From: Calditrichota bacterium
Lineage (GTDB): Bacteria; Zixibacteria; MSB-5A5; GN15; FEB-12
NCBI GenBank assembly: GCA_008501655.1
Contig: QQUK01000126.1
Location: 1 to 16,802, forward strand
DNA: 16,802 bases
Reading direction: 5' to 3'
This document shows positions 14,605-16,802 of the stretch, one piece after another. The position numbers and the translations under genes are program-made. The notes below the pieces were generated by a model. That model saw only the letters and a program-made list of their open reading frames with translations. It was not told where the DNA came from and made no database searches. How positions within the stretch are numbered: position 1 is the first letter of the stretch; each line of letters begins with the position of its first letter.

Positions 14605-15036
14605 ATGAAAGAAGTTCTTAAGTATGCAAATTGCTTTGTCTGCGGTGACAAGAATAAATCCGGACTTCAGGCAAAATTTTATTATGATGGTGAAAAAGCC
14701 TTTACTGAGATTGCTGCCTTGGAATCTTTCGAAGGTTATAAAGGTATTTTTCATGGCGGTGTTATTTCCTCTTTGTTAGATGAAGTAATGATAAAAGCAA
14801 TCCTGGCTGATGATATTTTTGCTGTTACAGCTGAAATGACGGTTAAGTATATCCAGCCGGTTAAAGTCGATACAAAATTGAAAATTGAGGGGTATGTTAC
14901 AAAAGGGAAAGGGCGGATTTTCTTTACTGAGGGGAAAGTTATTGATACTGCAGGGAATGTTTATGCTACAGCTACCGGTAAATATATCAAAGCAAATGAC
15001 GAGCTTAAAGCACAATTAATGAAATCCAAAGACTAA
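14605..15036 (+). CDS. PaaI-type hotdog-fold acyl-CoA thioesterase
   Basis: 143 aa from ATG 14605. Family signs are the N-terminal NCFVCGDKNKSGLQ (many PaaI-like proteins have 'CFvCG..Np.GL') and the hotdog helix motif GIFHGGVISSLLDEVM, where the His-Gly-Gly and Asp belong to the catalytic region of such thioesterases. The strand TAEMTVKYIQPVKVDTKLKIEG follows. Likely hydrolyses a CoA thioester in the cytoplasm; substrate unknown. A TTG at 14548 would extend the frame, but it lies inside the preceding terminator and lacks a ribosome site; GTG 14578 is another weak option. No good ribosome site precedes 14605 either, so the exact start is uncertain. Confidence 0.8.
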   Translation: MKEVLKYANCFVCGDKNKSGLQAKFYYDGEKAFTEIAALESFEGYKGIFHGGVISSLLDEVMIKAILADDIFAVTAEMTVKYIQPVKVDTKLKIEGYVTKGKGRIFFTEGKVIDTAGNVYATATGKYIKANDELKAQLMKSKD

Positions 15037-15131
15037 TATCTGTATTTTAATTCAACTATTCAAATGGTGTTTTGGTTTTGTGCTTGTAAGTTGTTGGGAG
15101 ATAGTTGACTCGCTGGGGCTGCCCGGTCGGC

Positions 15132-15151
15132 ACAGAGCTTGCTTTGTTTTT
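15132..15151 (+). terminator. Short hairpin plus T-run, possible weak terminator
   Basis: ACAGAGC (15132-15138) faces GCTTTGT (15141-15147) with one G-T pair, then a T-run to 15151. It lies about 100 bp after the thioesterase stop and just before ATG 15155 of the next gene. The stem is short and the loop tight; this could be chance. Confidence 0.25.
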
Positions 15152-15154
15152 GGT

Positions 15155-15667
15155 ATGGCAAACTCAGAAGAGAAGATTAAATGCTTTATTGCATCATTTC
15201 AGCATAAAAAAATGGATCCAGGGCTTTCTGCAGAGGAAGTTTCGAACGGATTGATAGCATTTTCAGTCCCCCAGCTGGGGCTTCTGTTCAGATGTCAAAG
15301 TGAGGGGGAGCCTTTGAAAATGGAATTTTCTTCATTTTTTGCTCTTCTTGAATTTCTTAAAACAAAAGTCAAAGATATTCCACTGAATTCGCTTGAAGTA
15401 TTATCATCAAATCCTCATTTTGTTTTTTCATTTTCTCCTTACTCAGAAACTCTTAAAAAAGGTTCAGTGTTTCGTAATATCTTAAATGAGTATTCAAAAA
15501 TTTTTAAGATATCGGTCGGTTATATTAAACCGCTTTCCAACAAAGCTCTGATTTCTACAACTGAATATCCGTCAATACCGCAGGATAAAAAGATAGAGCT
15601 TGATTTTACTACGGAAGAACTTTTTAAAATCGAATTCAAACCGATTCAAAAAGGGATAAAATTGTAG
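15155..15667 (+). CDS. Hypothetical protein
   Basis: 170 aa from ATG 15155 (MANSEEKIKCF). The frame stays open upstream, and GTG 15080 would add 25 residues. Those residues (with Trp, Cys, Arg-His-Arg and a GC-rich stretch) are unlike the rest, and neither start has a clear ribosome site. No signal peptide or TM segment is seen from 15155. The protein looks soluble and mixed alpha/beta, with a Phe-rich segment (SSFFALLEFLKTKVKD, then HFVFSFSPYSE) and an acidic-to-basic C-terminus. I do not recognise a family. It lies between a thioesterase gene and a secreted peptidase gene, with 110 bp to the latter. Confidence 0.6.
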   Translation: MANSEEKIKCFIASFQHKKMDPGLSAEEVSNGLIAFSVPQLGLLFRCQSEGEPLKMEFSSFFALLEFLKTKVKDIPLNSLEVLSSNPHFVFSFSPYSETLKKGSVFRNILNEYSKIFKISVGYIKPLSNKALISTTEYPSIPQDKKIELDFTTEELFKIEFKPIQKGIKL

Positions 15668-15724
15668 AATATCCTCATTTTGCCTTGCTGACCACTTATT
15701 TATTCAATAGATTACTCCTGTACA

Positions 15725-15755
15725 ACAAAAACGACTTTTAATACGTCTTGTTTGT
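15725..15755. promoter_or_regulatory. Imperfect dyad upstream of the M28 peptidase gene
   Basis: ACAAAAACGAC (15725-15735) and GTCTTGTTTGT (15745-15755) are complementary at 9 of 11 positions around a 9-base AT-rich centre. It lies 22 bp before the peptidase start codon. There is no T-run, so an operator or leader hairpin is more likely than a terminator, if it is functional at all. Confidence 0.25.
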
Positions 15756-15777
15756 GGTTATAAGCAAAGGAGAAATA

Positions 15778-16802
15778 ATGCGAAATTTAAAATATATTAC
15801 TTCATTACTCATTGTATTTCTATTAATCCAATCGCCAAATGCAGGTGATCTTGCCACTGTAAATATTAAAAACAGTTTTCAGGTTGAAGTTGCAGAATCG
15901 ATTGTCGGCTCTGCAATAACATCATCGGATAACCGGTTTTTAGTTTTTACGGAATCTTCAGAATTCGACTTACTGAAAAAAGCCGGTCTTGACGTTCAAA
16001 TAATTATGACCGATGTTGAGCGGTCTGAAATGTCGCTTGTGCATCCTCCTTTGAATCCAAAGTTCAAAATAACCGATATGAATTCCTTCGGAAAAAGTAT
16101 TGCTCTATTCAACGGGATGTATGTTTCTCAAGTGTCTTCGAATATGGCGGCTTCTCTGACTATCTCTACAGGGTACAAAGTGGTTCCACTGGAATCTTTG
16201 AATGTACCATTTTATTTTATACCTGAAACGGTGAGTTCTCAATTAGCAGGGATTGAAGATTTTCCTTATGATTCTCTTGCCAATTTAGTCTCTCAGGATT
16301 CTATTTTTGCTTTTAACACACGACTTGAAGCGTTTCAGACAAGATATATTTATACTGATTCAATAGATGCTGCCCGTGATTGGATGGTACAAAAGTTCCT
16401 TGATTGGGGATATACGGATGTAACAACACCGATGTTTTTCTATAATGGAATCAACTGTTACAATGTAATGGTCGTAAAACCGGGATATGCCGAGCCTGAT
16501 AAAGTGATTGTTGTCGGTGGACATTATGATTCTATCACAAGTACAAATGAACCGGGTCCAATGATTTTTGCTCCCGGCTCCGATGATAATGGTTCTGGTA
16601 CGACCGCGACTTTGGAATTAGCAAGAATTCTTGCAGACATCCCTCTTAGAAAAACTGTTATCTTTATTCCTTTTTCTGCAGAAGAGGTAGGTCTGGTCGG
16701 TTCCCGTTTTGCTGCACAGAATTTCTTAGAGGATGAAACTAATATTGAAGTGATGTTTAATTTTGATATGATAGGTTATAGTACTGATGCGAATCCGGAT
16801 TG
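15778..16802 (+). CDS. Secreted M28-family zinc aminopeptidase (3' end outside window)
   Basis: Open frame from ATG 15778 (AAAGGAG five bases upstream) to the window end, 341 codons visible. The N-terminus has a Sec signal (hydrophobic core about residues 8-18, likely cut after SPNA at 22). A propeptide-like region of about 150-180 residues follows. The M28 catalytic domain then begins with VVGGHYDS (His249, first zinc ligand), GSDDNGSG (Asp270, bridging ligand), FSAEEVGLVGS (Glu302 general base, Glu303 ligand) and FNFDMIGY (Asp330 ligand). The last His ligand would lie beyond the window. Likely cleaves N-terminal residues from peptides outside the cytoplasm. Together with the M1-like tail at the left edge it suggests peptide scavenging. 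Confidence 0.9.
   Translation, partial: MRNLKYITSLLIVFLLIQSPNAGDLATVNIKNSFQVEVAESIVGSAITSSDNRFLVFTESSEFDLLKKAGLDVQIIMTDVERSEMSLVHPPLNPKFKITDMNSFGKSIALFNGMYVSQVSSNMAASLTISTGYKVVPLESLNVPFYFIPETVSSQLAGIEDFPYDSLANLVSQDSIFAFNTRLEAFQTRYIYTDSIDAARDWMVQKFLDWGYTDVTTPMFFYNGINCYNVMVVKPGYAEPDKVIVVGGHYDSITSTNEPGPMIFAPGSDDNGSGTTATLELARILADIPLRKTVIFIPFSAEEVGLVGSRFAAQNFLEDETNIEVMFNFDMIGYSTDANPD

Overview
The window comes from an AT-rich, Gram-negative-type bacterial chromosome. It encodes a lipoprotein, Sec-exported peptidases and a periplasmic multiheme cytochrome c. Gene content and order fit a sediment or subsurface lineage of the Fibrobacterota-Chlorobi-Bacteroidota (FCB) neighbourhood, such as Zixibacteria or an allied candidate phylum, but no marker here fixes the phylum. 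Genes are close-packed with strong AAGGAG-type ribosome sites. I found no tRNA, rRNA, CRISPR array, transposase or prophage gene.

Left part (1-2814): the tail of a secreted M1-like metallopeptidase is followed by a two-gene sensory cassette. The first gene encodes a PAS-GAF-PAS protein with no output domain. The second encodes a degenerate receiver domain joined to a histidine-kinase dimerisation/phosphotransfer (DHp) helix pair that has a good H-box but no ATPase domain. This looks like a split or phosphotransfer-only signalling module and is the least conventional protein system in the window.

Housekeeping core (2878-10193): yicC-gmk-rpoZ-topA runs as one tight block (RNA turnover, GMP kinase, RNA polymerase omega, topoisomerase I). 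A 446-bp gene-free stretch follows, holding a perfect 28-bp palindrome and a two-and-a-bit copy hairpin-rich repeat. Then comes xerC-hslV-hslU (chromosome dimer resolution and the HslUV ATP-dependent protease). The order topA-...-xerC-hslV-hslU matches the arrangement in Bacillus, except that the repeats sit where trmFO would be.

Minus-strand part (10196-12524): a two-TM LiaF-like membrane protein converges on hslU with only 2 bp between stop codons. Beyond it lies an exported octaheme cytochrome of the hydroxylamine oxidoreductase (HAO) family with its own terminator. Upstream of the cytochrome is a near-perfect FNR/DNR-type palindrome, suggesting control by low oxygen or nitrogen oxides.

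Right part (12722-16802): argF (ornithine carbamoyltransferase), a lipoprotein of unknown function, a good terminator, a PaaI-type hotdog thioesterase, a small hypothetical protein, and the N-terminal two thirds or so of a secreted M28 zinc peptidase that runs off the window.
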